From Clostridiales bacterium (GTDB lineage: Bacteria; Bacillota; Clostridia; Oscillospirales; Oscillospiraceae): a stretch of DNA of 41,504 nucleotides. Positions 7,686 through 15,871 of this stretch are shown here, piece after piece (position 1 is the stretch's first letter; every line of letters starts with the position of its first letter). Below the pieces are notes generated by a model. It worked only from the letters and a program-made list of their open reading frames with translations. It made no database searches and was not told where the DNA came from. The position numbers and the translations under genes are program-made. Location: positions 1 to 41,504 of the forward strand of contig JAQXJB010000053.1 of assembly GCA_029008095.1 (NCBI GenBank), read 5' to 3'.

Positions 7686-8153
7686 ATGGAAATACAGCGC
7701 ATCAAAAGCTTTGAAATAGACCACGATATACTCATGCCTGGCTTCTATATCTCCCGGGTGGACGGCGATATAATTACCTACGACATGCGTACACGCCGCC
7801 CCAACATGGGAGACTATATGTCCGATTTGACCATGCATTCCGTGGAGCATATGTTCGCCACATATATCAGAAATTCCGAGATAGCCTCCTCGGTGGTCTA
7901 TTTTGGTCCTATGGGATGCCAGACGGGCTTTTACCTTCTTGTGCGGAATGAGGAGCCGGACAGGGTGTTTGAGGTCAGCAAGAGCGTGCTTGAGAAGATA
8001 ATCGCCCATGAGGGCGAGGTGTTCGGCGCGTCCGCCAAGGAATGCGGCAACTACCGAAATCTCTCCCTTGAAGCCGCCAAGGCCGAGTGCGAAAGCTATT
8101 TGAAGGTATTGAAGGAAAAAAGCACAGCGGGATACGAGTATCCCAAGAAATGA
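7686..8153 (+). CDS. luxS: S-ribosylhomocysteine lyase (AI-2 synthase)
   Basis: Cleaves S-ribosylhomocysteine to homocysteine and the autoinducer-2 precursor DPD in the activated methyl cycle. 155 residues, the normal size. Metal-binding residues are all present: HSVEH (His54 and His58 region; HTIEH in most homologues) and the later Cys in AKECGNYRNLSLEAA. FDHD-like EIDHDILMPGFYISR and the invariant GPMGCQTGFYL block (catalytic Cys) are also visible. AAGGAG precedes the ATG. First gene of an operon with mtnN, which supplies its substrate, 18 nt downstream. Whether AI-2 is used as a signal cannot be told; the metabolic role is sufficient. Confidence 0.97.
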   Translation: MEIQRIKSFEIDHDILMPGFYISRVDGDIITYDMRTRRPNMGDYMSDLTMHSVEHMFATYIRNSEIASSVVYFGPMGCQTGFYLLVRNEEPDRVFEVSKSVLEKIIAHEGEVFGASAKECGNYRNLSLEAAKAECESYLKVLKEKSTAGYEYPKK

Positions 8154-8171
8154 TAAAGTGAGGAAAAAGAC

Positions 8172-8864
8172 ATGACGATCGGAATTATCGGCGCGATGAA
8201 GGTAGAAATGGACGGTCTCAAGGCCGCGATGAGTGAGACCGAAACCGTTACATACAGCGGCATAGAGTATATCAGCGGCAAGATAGGCGGAGTGGACGTG
8301 GTTGCCGCCATGTCCGGCGTGGGCAAGGTCTTTGCAGCCGTTTGCGCCCAGACCATGATAATGAAGTTCAATATTGACATGATGGTGAATATAGGCGTAG
8401 GCGGCACGCTCACAAGCGAGCTCAACGTTCTTGACGTTGCCGTGGCCGACGGCGTTATCCAGCACGATATGGATACCTCTGCCGTGGGCGATCCTGTCGG
8501 ACTTATTTCGGGAATCAATATCATCACCGTCCCCGCTGACCCAAAAATGTCCGAGCTGCTTGCCGACTGCGTGCGCGGCATGGGCAGCAAGTGCGTCGTG
8601 GGAACAATAGCTTCCGGAGACCAGTTCGTTGCCGGTAAGGCGAAGAAGGATGAGATACGCTCTAAATTTGAGGTCATCGCCGCCGAGATGGAGGGCGGCG
8701 CGATTGGACAGGTTTGCTATATCAATAAGGTGCCATTCGCCATTCTCCGCACCATATCCGACGGTGAGGGCGGCGGCATGGACTATGCTCAGTTCGTTGT
8801 CAAGGCCGCAGAGGTCTCGATTGCCGTTGTGCAGAAGTTTATTGCCAGAGTAGGAGAGCTGTAA
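8172..8864 (+). CDS. mtnN: 5'-methylthioadenosine/S-adenosylhomocysteine nucleosidase
   Basis: Removes adenine from S-adenosylhomocysteine and methylthioadenosine, feeding LuxS and relieving product inhibition of methyltransferases. 230 residues, normal length. Seen: N-terminal IGIIGAMKVEMDGLK with catalytic Glu12 equivalent, the NIGVGGTL motif, ASGDQFV (residues about 152-158), the AAEMEGGAIGQVC ribose-binding motif and AILRTISDG with the catalytic Asp. Gene symbol pfs is also used. It lies 18 nt after luxS and 3 nt before the ABC-F gene, so translation is coupled. Its methylthioribose product would need phosphorylation before MtnA (697-1767) could use it, and no MTR kinase gene is in this window. 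Confidence 0.97.
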   Translation: MTIGIIGAMKVEMDGLKAAMSETETVTYSGIEYISGKIGGVDVVAAMSGVGKVFAAVCAQTMIMKFNIDMMVNIGVGGTLTSELNVLDVAVADGVIQHDMDTSAVGDPVGLISGINIITVPADPKMSELLADCVRGMGSKCVVGTIASGDQFVAGKAKKDEIRSKFEVIAAEMEGGAIGQVCYINKVPFAILRTISDGEGGGMDYAQFVVKAAEVSIAVVQKFIARVGEL

Positions 8865-8867
8865 ATC

Positions 8868-10649
8868 ATGCTGCTTTCAGCGGAAAACATATCGAAAAAC
8901 TACGGTACCAAGCAGCTCCTGCAGGACGCGACGCTTTATCTAAACGAGCGGGAGCGTATTGGTATCATCGGCATAAACGGAACGGGCAAAAGCACTCTGC
9001 TCAAGATACTTGCCGGGGTGGAGGAGGCTGACGAAGGGCGGATAACCGTACAGCGCAATGCCCGGGTGGCCTATCTTCCTCAGAACCCGGTCATGGACGA
9101 TAACAGAACCGTCCTTGAGCAGGTGTTTTCCGGGTTTTCGCCGGAGTTCCGCGAGGTAAATGAATACGAGGTAAAGGCAATGCTCAGCCGCCTCGGCATA
9201 AATGACTTCGAGGCTAAGATAGGAACTCTCTCCGGCGGACAGAAAAAAAGAGCCGCCCTTGCGGCGACCCTTATCCAGCCTGCGGATGTGCTGATTCTGG
9301 ACGAGCCAACCAACCACCTTGACAGCGAAATGGTAATGTGGCTGGAGGATAAGCTGCGCCGCTTCAGCGGCGGCATGATAATGGTAACACATGACCGATA
9401 TTTTCTGGAGCGCGTCGTCACTAAGATAACAGAGCTTTCCCGCGGCAAGCTTTACAGCTACGAGGCCAATTACTCCAAGTATCTGGAGCTGAAGGCCGAG
9501 CGCTATGAGATGGCGGAGGCCAGCGAGCGCAAGCGTCAGGCCATCCTCCGCCGGGAAAAGGAATGGATCATGCGTGGCGCGAGGGCGCGCGGCACTAAAA
9601 GCAAGGAGCGCATCGAGCGCTATAACGCTCTGAAGGATATGGAGGCCCCGGAGACTGATGACAGCGTGCAGCTTGTCACAATGTCCTCCCGCCTTGGTAA
9701 GAAACTTATTGAGATAGACAACGTCAGCAAGCGCTTTGGTGAGAATACCGTGCTGGACGGATTCTCCTATAACGTCAAGCGCAGCGACCGTATCGGCATC
9801 GTGGGCAAAAACGGCGCGGGCAAGTCAACTCTGCTGAACCTTATCGCCGGGCGCATTGAGCCGGACAGCGGAGTTATAGATGTTGGCGCGACCGTGAAGA
9901 TAGGCTATTTCTCGCAGGAGGGCAAGGAGCTTGACCCGGATATGCGGGTCTATGATTATATCCGTGAGACTGCGGCCGAGGTAAAGACCGAGGAGGGAAC
10001 TTTCTCGGCGTCCCAGATGCTGGAGCGTTTTCTCTTTAACTCCGACCTGCAGTATTCACCTATCGGCAAGCTCAGCGGCGGCGAGCGCAGAAGGCTGTTC
10101 CTTCTGAATATTCTCGTTTCCGCGCCCAATATCCTCCTGCTGGACGAGCCCACCAACGACCTTGATATCGAGACCCTCACCATTTTGGAGGATTATCTGA
10201 ATTCCTTCTCCGGAGCCGTCATAGCCGTTTCCCATGACCGCTATTTCCTCGATAAGATAGCCGAGTCCATCTTTGATGTGCGTGGCGGGGGAGAGGTGGA
10301 TATCTATTCCGGCAACTTCTCTGATTATCTGGAAAAGCGTCCTCCCGAGGTGGAGGAGAGAACGGCTCCGGTGAAAAAGCTTGCCGAGCCCAGCCAGCCA
10401 AAGTCCCGGAAGCTGAAATTCAGCTTCAAGGAGCAGCGGGAGTATGAGACCATAGATGCGGACCTTGCTGCGCTGGAGGAGGAGAAAGCCCGGTGCGAAA
10501 TGGATATCGCCGCCTCCGGCAGCGATTATGTGCGTTTGATGGAGCTGAACGATAAGCTTGCGGATATAGGCAGGCGTCTTGACGAAAAGACCGAGCGCTG
10601 GCTCTATCTCACCGAGCTTGCCGAGCAGATAGAATCCCAGGGAAAATGA
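8868..10649 (+). CDS. ABC-F family ATPase, Uup-like
   Basis: Soluble twin-ATPase of the ABC-F family, which binds the ribosomal E site and relieves stalls or throttles translation; it is not a transporter. 593 residues. Seen in order: Walker A GINGTGKST (residues about 35-43), signature LSGGQKKRA, Walker B LILDEPTNHLD, the charged P-site tRNA-interaction linker (residues about 200-260, rich in Arg/Lys/Glu), second Walker A GKNGAGKST, signature LSGGERRR, Walker B LLLDEPTNDLD, then a C-terminal charged coiled coil (about 530-593, KLKFSFKEQREYETIDADL onwards). The C-terminal coiled coil argues for the Uup branch over EttA. It starts 3 nt after mtnN and is the last gene of the luxS operon. A resistance-type ABC-F cannot be excluded without a tree. 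Confidence 0.93.
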   Translation: MLLSAENISKNYGTKQLLQDATLYLNERERIGIIGINGTGKSTLLKILAGVEEADEGRITVQRNARVAYLPQNPVMDDNRTVLEQVFSGFSPEFREVNEYEVKAMLSRLGINDFEAKIGTLSGGQKKRAALAATLIQPADVLILDEPTNHLDSEMVMWLEDKLRRFSGGMIMVTHDRYFLERVVTKITELSRGKLYSYEANYSKYLELKAERYEMAEASERKRQAILRREKEWIMRGARARGTKSKERIERYNALKDMEAPETDDSVQLVTMSSRLGKKLIEIDNVSKRFGENTVLDGFSYNVKRSDRIGIVGKNGAGKSTLLNLIAGRIEPDSGVIDVGATVKIGYFSQEGKELDPDMRVYDYIRETAAEVKTEEGTFSASQMLERFLFNSDLQYSPIGKLSGGERRRLFLLNILVSAPNILLLDEPTNDLDIETLTILEDYLNSFSGAVIAVSHDRYFLDKIAESIFDVRGGGEVDIYSGNFSDYLEKRPPEVEERTAPVKKLAEPSQPKSRKLKFSFKEQREYETIDADLAALEEEKARCEMDIAASGSDYVRLMELNDKLADIGRRLDEKTERWLYLTELAEQIESQGK

Positions 10650-10656
10650 AAAAGCA

Positions 10657-10697
10657 AAAATACCGGGATGCTGCATGGAACAGCATCCCGGTATTTT
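10657..10697. terminator. Bidirectional terminator between ABC-F and cupin genes
   Basis: Perfect 17-bp stem (10657-10673 with 10681-10697), 7-nt loop, AAAA on one side and TTTT on the other, lying between convergent genes. Confidence 0.9.
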
Positions 10698-10728
10698 AAT
10701 CCGTACATTTCAAACAGACTCGCTTCAA

Positions 10729-11079
10729 TCAGGCCTGGGGCTTGATCATTACGGTGATCATCTCAGCGCAGTCAACGCCGGTGTTCTTGCAGGCGCGGCC
10801 GGTGCCGGGGCCGAAGTGCAGGCTGTCGCCGGCATGGAGGACATAGTCCTTGCCGTCGTCGAGAGAAACGGTCATCTCACCCTTCTGGATGTAGTAAACC
10901 ATCTCGAACTTTGCGGGAGCCATGTTGGCGCCGCCGCCAGGAAGGAAGTGGGAAAGACCCATAACGATAGTACCCTCGTTTACGTCGGCGGGATTGTGCA
11001 GGCGGGTGGTCTTGCACTCAAAATGGCCGGGAGCCTCGTACTGGACGGCCTCGTTCTTCATAGTTACTTTGTAGCTCAT
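10729..11079 (-). CDS. Small single-domain cupin protein
   Basis: 116 residues forming one cupin barrel. The pattern GLSHFLPGGGANMAPAKFEMVYYIQKGEMTVSLDDG matches cupin motif 1 with the usual His pair replaced (GGANMAPAKFEMVYYI), and DYVLHAGDSLHFGPGTGRACKNTG matches motif 2. Because the metal-binding histidines of motif 1 are largely missing, it may bind a small molecule without a metal. Substrate unknown. Monocistronic, with its own promoter (11139-11167) and a shared terminator at 10657-10697. The pyrimidine-ending codon choice resembles that of the strongly expressed genes here. Confidence 0.8.
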   Translation of the reverse strand: MSYKVTMKNEAVQYEAPGHFECKTTRLHNPADVNEGTIVMGLSHFLPGGGANMAPAKFEMVYYIQKGEMTVSLDDGKDYVLHAGDSLHFGPGTGRACKNTGVDCAEMITVMIKPQA

Positions 11080-11138
11080 CAGGAATCAATTCCTTTCGTA
11101 TGTATTATTTAGGGGCGGAAGCCCGATTAACTCTTATA

Positions 11139-11167
11139 ATAATATCACCATTAAAATAAAAGTTCAA
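11139..11167 (-). promoter_or_regulatory. sigma-A promoter of the cupin gene
   Basis: Minus strand TTGAAC (11167-11162), 17 nt, TATTAT (11144-11139). Confidence 0.7.
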
Positions 11168-11222
11168 TAGCCAATTTCCAATATCGGCGCTTTGCCCAAG
11201 CATTGCCCATGAGGAAAAGCGA

Positions 11223-11915
11223 TCAGCCTTTTTTGCCGAATCTCATGGGACAAACTGTACGGCATATGTTGCAGTCAACGGTATCAAAGCCTCTGGCTGT
11301 TTTTCCGTATGTGTTCAAGCGGCACAATTTTTGATTGACAATGCCGTCTAAGATGGCATTGACAGGGCAGCTTTCGATACATTTTCTGCATCCGGAGATG
11401 CAAAGCTCAGGCTGCACAGGATCAGGCTTTAGTTCCATATCGGTAAGTATTGCGCCGACCGTCAAACGGTTTCCGTATTCCGGGTTGATCAGCAGTGAGT
11501 TTTTGCCGATGGAACCAAGCCCACATTGTACCGCCGTATGCTTCATGGAAATAAGCCCCTTTGCCGTCATATTTTCGGCGTCCCAGTATTCATTGGGGGC
11601 ATCACAGGGAACAGGCACAGCAAGACAATGATATTTTTCTTCTATTTCCCGGGAAAGCTTTAATTCCAGATGGTCAAGCACGGTGCATATTTCATGATTG
11701 AAATGCCCGTATAGCAGCCTTGGTGCAATTTCGTATAAACCCTTGGGCAAAGCGATTCCCACAGCAATAACGGATTTGCACTTTGCAAATAAATCAAGGG
11801 GCGAATAACCGGCCGGCGTATTTTCAAATCTGTCTATGCTTCCGATCCCGCAAACATTTGCTCCGAAGCTATACGCGGTCTCTTTGGTGAAATTTTCAAT
11901 ACTCATTGTACACAT
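11223..11915 (-). CDS. Epoxyqueuosine reductase-like iron-sulfur protein
   Basis: 230 residues. The C-terminal half carries two ferredoxin-type clusters of cysteines, CISGCRKCIESCPVNAI (residues about 172-188) and CNICRTVCPM near the end. The N-terminal half (GANVCGIGSIDRF, KSVIAVGIALPKG, GLGSIGKNSLLINPEYGNRLTVGAILTD) resembles the corrinoid-binding fold of QueG and related reductive-dehalogenase-like proteins. It is much shorter than QueG (about 380) and lacks its C-terminal HEAT domain, so it is a QueG-like protein and not QueG itself; the reaction is unknown. Start: ATG at 11915, one base after the GNAT stop, has GGA 8 nt upstream. ATG at 11906 is an alternative and the reading frame stays open to 12002. 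More AT-rich than its neighbours, hinting at acquisition. Confidence 0.8.
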   Translation of the reverse strand: MCTMSIENFTKETAYSFGANVCGIGSIDRFENTPAGYSPLDLFAKCKSVIAVGIALPKGLYEIAPRLLYGHFNHEICTVLDHLELKLSREIEEKYHCLAVPVPCDAPNEYWDAENMTAKGLISMKHTAVQCGLGSIGKNSLLINPEYGNRLTVGAILTDMELKPDPVQPELCISGCRKCIESCPVNAILDGIVNQKLCRLNTYGKTARGFDTVDCNICRTVCPMRFGKKG

Positions 11916-11916
11916 A

Positions 11917-12462
11917 TTACAATTCCAGACGCATATAAACAACTTCCTGATATCCTGCCGTGCGGGAATGAAAGCCCTTGGGATTTCTGCCGTACTCAAC
12001 AAATCCTACTTTTTCGTACATGGATATCGCTCTCTCGTTCCCAGAAACCACCGTAAGCTCAAGCTGCACATATCCCGCGCTTCTTGCGCATTCGATACAC
12101 GCATCCATCAGCGCACGTCCGATGCCAAGTCCCCAGAATTCTTTTGCGATGCTGATCCCGAATTCGGCGCGGTGCTTCACCTTGTCTTTGCTGCCCACCG
12201 CTTCAATTCCGGCGGTTCCGGCAACGACCCCGTCAACAAGAGCAATTATTTCTATCTCGTTTTCACTCTCGGACTTTTCCTTCAGAAACTGACTTTCCTG
12301 CGCCGCGTCAAAGCTGTTCTCATCCGGATATGAAAGCAAATAATCGGTTTGCGCATGAGTCAAATTAAAGTTCTCTAACACAGCCTGGCCATCACTTTCA
12401 ATTCCGTTTCTCAAACAGCATTCCATGCCGTTCTTTAATGTTATGGTCTTATTATACTTCAA
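11917..12462 (-). CDS. GNAT-family N-acetyltransferase
   Basis: 181 residues with one GNAT domain: AEFGISIAKEFWGLGIGRALMDACIECAR is the acetyl-CoA binding strand-loop-helix (V..E..G.GIG..L pattern), followed by LELTVVSGNERAISMYEKVGFVEYG, the typical N..A...YEK.GF motif. It acetylates an amine of an unknown small molecule or protein. The likely start is TTG at 12462 (encoding KYNKTITLKNG), with GGAGG about 10 nt upstream; no ATG fits without cutting the first strand. Downstream of mobA (48-nt gap) and directly coupled to the iron-sulfur protein gene. Lower GC than neighbours. Confidence 0.88.
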   Translation of the reverse strand: MKYNKTITLKNGMECCLRNGIESDGQAVLENFNLTHAQTDYLLSYPDENSFDAAQESQFLKEKSESENEIEIIALVDGVVAGTAGIEAVGSKDKVKHRAEFGISIAKEFWGLGIGRALMDACIECARSAGYVQLELTVVSGNERAISMYEKVGFVEYGRNPKGFHSRTAGYQEVVYMRLEL

Positions 12463-12510
12463 AACAAAATATCCTCCATGCTTATTTTCCGTAATACTGA
12501 ACTGCGTTTG

Positions 12511-13089
12511 TCATTCCGTTCCCAACAGACGTGTATAGTCATCAGGATAATTCAGATTGTCCAGCATATCCTCACGCCAGAGCTTACCCAGCTCCGACGG
12601 GGATATTTTCCGGCAGGGAAGAGCGTCAAAAAGCTGCATCATCCTGTAATTGCCGCTCCCGAGAGCGGCTTCGATAACAGGCAGCAAAGCTTTTGTATAA
12701 TATCCAAAAGCCGGCTCAAAACGTCCGTCGCCGCCAACGATTACGGCGGAGGCACAGCCGCCGCAAAGCTCGATTATCCGCAGCGCCGCCTCCGGGGAAG
12801 AAAAGGGGAGGTCGGCTGCCGCCAGAAAAACTCCGTCGTCGGGGGTCTTCAGAAGCGCCGCGTGCAGCCCCGCCATAGGGCCGCAGCCCGGGTAGATGTC
12901 GATGACCCGTTCGGCGGCGATGTCCGGGTACTTCTCGGGGTCGCCGATGCTCAGATATACCCGATCAAAGACCGATGAAAATCGCTCCACAGCTCCTGCG
13001 AGCAGGGTCTGCCCCCGGTATATAAGTTGGGTTTTGTCCCGTCCCATGCGGCTGCTCTTGCCGCCGGCGAGGATAACGGCTGTGCTCAC
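12511..13089 (-). CDS. mobA: Molybdenum cofactor guanylyltransferase-like NTP transferase
   Basis: 192 residues. N-terminal VILAGGKSSRMGRDK (residues 5-19) is the nucleotide-binding signature of MobA, followed by a DLPF metal/nucleotide motif (AAADLPFSSPEAA, about 91-103) and GCGPMAGLHAAL. MobA attaches GMP to molybdopterin to form the bis-MGD cofactor. The length and PGCGPMAG pattern suit MobA better than CofC or IspD, but no other moco gene is in the window. Start is GTG at 13089 with AAGGAGGGTGATCC before it, and the promoter is at 13131-13159. First gene of a probable mobA-GNAT-iron-sulfur operon. Confidence 0.85.
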   Translation of the reverse strand: MSTAVILAGGKSSRMGRDKTQLIYRGQTLLAGAVERFSSVFDRVYLSIGDPEKYPDIAAERVIDIYPGCGPMAGLHAALLKTPDDGVFLAAADLPFSSPEAALRIIELCGGCASAVIVGGDGRFEPAFGYYTKALLPVIEAALGSGNYRMMQLFDALPCRKISPSELGKLWREDMLDNLNYPDDYTRLLGTE

Positions 13090-13130
13090 GGATCACCCTC
13101 CTTTACAGAATGAACGCATTTGTTTTTATC

Positions 13131-13159
13131 AATATAACATTATGCCGTAATCCTTTCAA
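13131..13159 (-). promoter_or_regulatory. sigma-A promoter of mobA operon
   Basis: Minus strand TTGAAA (13159-13154), 17 nt, TATATT (13136-13131). Confidence 0.75.
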
Positions 13160-13228
13160 GACATTTGAAGAGCTTTGTCGAAAAATAAAAAACTTGTTCA
13201 TTTTTTGCGCTTTGTGTCGTTTGTAATA

Positions 13229-13257
13229 TTGATTTTTAGTGGTTATAGGTTTATTAT
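13229..13257 (+). promoter_or_regulatory. sigma-A promoter of thl
   Basis: TTGATT (13229-13234), 17 nt, TATTAT (13252-13257). The transcribed leader would be about 125 nt. It is AT-rich and holds the two inverted repeats described separately. Confidence 0.75.
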
Positions 13258-13272
13258 AGAATAAAATTCTAT
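13256..13272. promoter_or_regulatory. Inverted repeat over the thl transcription start (candidate operator)
   Basis: Perfect 7-bp palindrome ATAGAAT-AAA-ATTCTAT beginning in the -10 box and covering the expected start of transcription, a classical repressor position. A second perfect palindrome, CCACT-ATA-AGTGG, lies at 13310-13322. Neither matches the Rex consensus (TTGTTAA..TTAACAA). Confidence 0.5.
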
Positions 13273-13390
13273 GAATATATGCTCATTTCATATGAATTTG
13301 AGGTATTATCCACTATAAGTGGCATATCGGTATTCTAACTGATCAGAAAATTTATACTTTAATTATTATTGTTATGGAGGGTAATTGATC

Positions 13391-14572
13391 ATGAGCGAAG
13401 TATATATGTTGAGCTGCTGCAGAACGGCTATCGGCACATTTGGAGGAAGTCTGAAGGATACTCCCGCACCCAAGCTGGGCGCTATCGTTGCCAAGGCTGC
13501 TTTGGAGCGCGCTAATCTTGACCCTGCAAAGCTTTCCGAGGTAATGTTCGGATGCGTTCTCACCGCTGGTCTCGGCCAGAACCCCGCACGTCAGGTCGCA
13601 ATGGGCGCCGGCGTTCCCGTTGAAGTTCCCGCCTATACCGTAGGTATGGTCTGCGGTTCCGGTATGAAGTCCGTTATTGAGGCCGCACGTGCCATCAAGG
13701 CCGGCGATGCCGAGATCGTCCTTGCCGGCGGCTGCGAGAACATGTCCGCCGCTCCCTATGCCATGCCTGCTGCCCGTTTTGGCGCCCGCATGAACAACAC
13801 CAGCATGATCGACACTATGGTAAACGACGGCCTTTGGGACGTTTATAACAACTACCACATGGGTATGACCGCTGAGAACGTCTGCGACCAGTGGAATATC
13901 ACCCGCGAGGAGCTGGACGCATTCTCTCTCGCTTCTCAGCAGAAGGCTGCCGCCGCCATTGCTTCCGGCCGCTTTGAGGATGAGATCGTTCCCGTTCCCG
14001 TTAAGGTTAAGAAGGAAATCGTTGATTTCAAGGTAGACGAGCATCCCCGCGCCACCAGCGCCGAGGCTCTCGCCAAGCTGAAGCCCGCTTTCAAGAAGGA
14101 CGGCGGACGCGTTACCGCCGGCAACTCTTCCGGCATCAATGACGGCGCCGCCGCCATCATCCTCGCTTCCGGAGAGGCCGTTGAGAAGTACGGCCTTAAG
14201 CCCATCGCAAAGCTGGTTTCCTGGGGACAGGGCGGCGTTGATCCCTCCATCATGGGCGTTGCTCCCATCGCCGCTTCCCGCGAGGCTCTCGCCAAGGCCG
14301 ACATGACCGTTGACCAGATGGATCTCATCGAGGCCAACGAAGCCTTCGCTTCTCAGTGCATCGCTGTTGCCCGTGACCTGAAGTTCGATATGAGCAAGGT
14401 CAACGTAAACGGCGGCGCCATCGCTCTCGGTCACCCCGTCGGAGCTTCTGGCGCCCGTATTACCGTAACCCTTATCCACGAGATGCTCAAGCGTCCCGAG
14501 GCTAAGTACGGCTTGGCCACCCTTTGCATCGGCGGCGGTAACGCTGTTGCTACCATTTGGGAAAAGGTCTAA
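13391..14572 (+). CDS. thlA: Acetyl-CoA C-acetyltransferase (thiolase)
   Basis: Condenses two acetyl-CoA to acetoacetyl-CoA, the first step of butyrate formation. 393 residues, the normal length. Catalytic residues are visible: nucleophile Cys88 in [10 protein letters not shown], the ANEAFASQ motif, [11 protein letters not shown] with the catalytic His (about 349), and the acid/base Cys in [10 protein letters not shown] (about 378). ATG at 13391 has GGAGGG 9 nt upstream; an in-frame TTG at 13385 is less likely. Codons end mostly in C/T and few AGA/ATA are used, unlike most neighbours, which points to very high expression. It heads the thl/bcd/etfB/etfA region, although bcd has its own promoter. 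No crotonase or hydroxybutyryl-CoA dehydrogenase gene is adjacent. Confidence 0.95.
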   Translation: MSEVYMLSCCRTAIGTFGGSLKDTPAPKLGAIVAKAALERANLDPAKLSEVMFGCVLTAGLGQNPARQVAMGAGVPVEVPAYTVGMVCGSGMKSVIEAARAIKAGDAEIVLAGGCENMSAAPYAMPAARFGARMNNTSMIDTMVNDGLWDVYNNYHMGMTAENVCDQWNITREELDAFSLASQQKAAAAIASGRFEDEIVPVPVKVKKEIVDFKVDEHPRATSAEALAKLKPAFKKDGGRVTAGNSSGINDGAAAIILASGEAVEKYGLKPIAKLVSWGQGGVDPSIMGVAPIAASREALAKADMTVDQMDLIEANEAFASQCIAVARDLKFDMSKVNVNGGAIALGHPVGASGARITVTLIHEMLKRPEAKYGLATLCIGGGNAVATIWEKV

Positions 14573-14615
14573 ACGAGGAAGATTTCTGCGCAATATTTTT
14601 GCTTAATTTTTTGTA

Positions 14616-14644
14616 TTGTAATTGCGGTAATGTTGTGTTAGAAT
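14616..14644 (+). promoter_or_regulatory. sigma-A promoter of bcd-etfBA
   Basis: TTGTAA (14616-14621), 17 nt, TAGAAT (14639-14644) between thl and bcd. No terminator hairpin is obvious after thl, so read-through is possible as well. Confidence 0.7.
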
Positions 14645-14710
14645 AGACCCGTCTAAAAACTGAGTGCGTTCATTTTTGATAATGTTATTACCGAAAGGAG
14701 AAGAAATAAT

Positions 14711-15853
14711 ATGATTTTGGATGCAAAACACACCCTTCAGCAGAAGCTGTTCCGTGAGTTTGCCGAGACCGAATTCACCAAGGAACTTCAGGAAAAGCTG
14801 GATACTACCGGTGAGTTTGATTGGGATATCTTCAAGAAGATGGCCAAGTACGGTTTTACCGGCATCAAGATCCCCAAGGAGTACGGTGGTTCCGGCTCCG
14901 ACTATCTGACCTATTGTCTGATGATCGAGGAGCTCGCCCGTGTAGACTGCGTACTTTCCGTCTACGCTAATACCTCCAACTCTCTCGGCGGCGGCCCCCT
15001 GGTCATCGCCGGTTCCGAGGAGCAGAAGAAGAAGTATCTGCCTGCCATCGCCAGCGGCGAGAAGATCATGGTCTTCGCTCTGACCGAGCCCGGCGCAGGT
15101 TCTGATGCGGGCGGCACCACCACCACCGCTGTTCAGGATGGCGACGATTTCATCCTCAATGGCCGTAAGACCTTTATTTCCGGCGCTCCCGTTGCTGACT
15201 GGTGCCTGGTTTTCGCCAAGACCGATCCCACCGCTAAGGGTTCCCGCGGTATCTCTATGTTCGTTGTTGACATGAAGCTCCCCGGCGTTTCCTGCGGCGC
15301 ACATGAGAACAAGATGGGTATCAACGGCTATCCCACCAGCGATGTTATCCTCGAGGATGTTCGCGTAAGCAAGGATTGCCTCGTTGGTCCTCTCCATAAG
15401 GGCTTCTCCATCGCTATGAAGACTCTCGACGGCGGCCGTCTGGGCATGGCTGCTCAGGCTGTCGGTGTTGCTCAGGCCTGCCTTGATGAGTCCATCAAGT
15501 ATGCCAAGGAGCGTAAGCAGTTTGGCCGTCCTATCGCCGACTTCCAGGGCATCAGCTTCATGATCGCCGATATGGCTACCGAGATTGCCGCTGCCCGTGA
15601 GCTGGTTTACAACGCCGCTGCTCTGAAGGATGCCAACATGGATGCTACCACCGCCTGCTCTATGGCTAAGTACTTCGCCGCTGAGACCGCTAACCGCTGC
15701 GCCTATAAGGCTGTTCAGATCCACGGCGGCTATGGCTACATCAAAGAGTACAAGGTCGAGCGCCTGTATCGTGACGCCCGTATCACCAGCATCTACGAAG
15801 GCACCAGCCAGATCCAGCAGGTAGTCATTGCCGGCAATCTGCTGAAGAAGTAA
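14711..15853 (+). CDS. bcd: Butyryl-CoA dehydrogenase (short-chain acyl-CoA dehydrogenase)
   Basis: FAD enzyme reducing crotonyl-CoA to butyryl-CoA, in anaerobes coupled to EtfAB for flavin-based electron bifurcation. 380 residues, normal. Seen: the FAD-binding MVFALTEPGAGSDAGG block (about residues 118-133), RKTFISGAPVADW, the ERKQFGRPIADFQ motif, QIHGGYGYIKEYKVERLYRDARI and the catalytic Glu363 in YEGTSQIQ, the position used by short-chain enzymes. AAAGGAGAAG precedes the ATG. Immediate neighbours etfB and etfA make butyryl-CoA the most likely product; a different short acyl-CoA is possible. High-expression codon usage as for thl. Confidence 0.94.
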   Translation: MILDAKHTLQQKLFREFAETEFTKELQEKLDTTGEFDWDIFKKMAKYGFTGIKIPKEYGGSGSDYLTYCLMIEELARVDCVLSVYANTSNSLGGGPLVIAGSEEQKKKYLPAIASGEKIMVFALTEPGAGSDAGGTTTTAVQDGDDFILNGRKTFISGAPVADWCLVFAKTDPTAKGSRGISMFVVDMKLPGVSCGAHENKMGINGYPTSDVILEDVRVSKDCLVGPLHKGFSIAMKTLDGGRLGMAAQAVGVAQACLDESIKYAKERKQFGRPIADFQGISFMIADMATEIAAARELVYNAAALKDANMDATTACSMAKYFAAETANRCAYKAVQIHGGYGYIKEYKVERLYRDARITSIYEGTSQIQQVVIAGNLLKK

Positions 15854-15871
15854 GAAGGAGGGAAATGAAAA

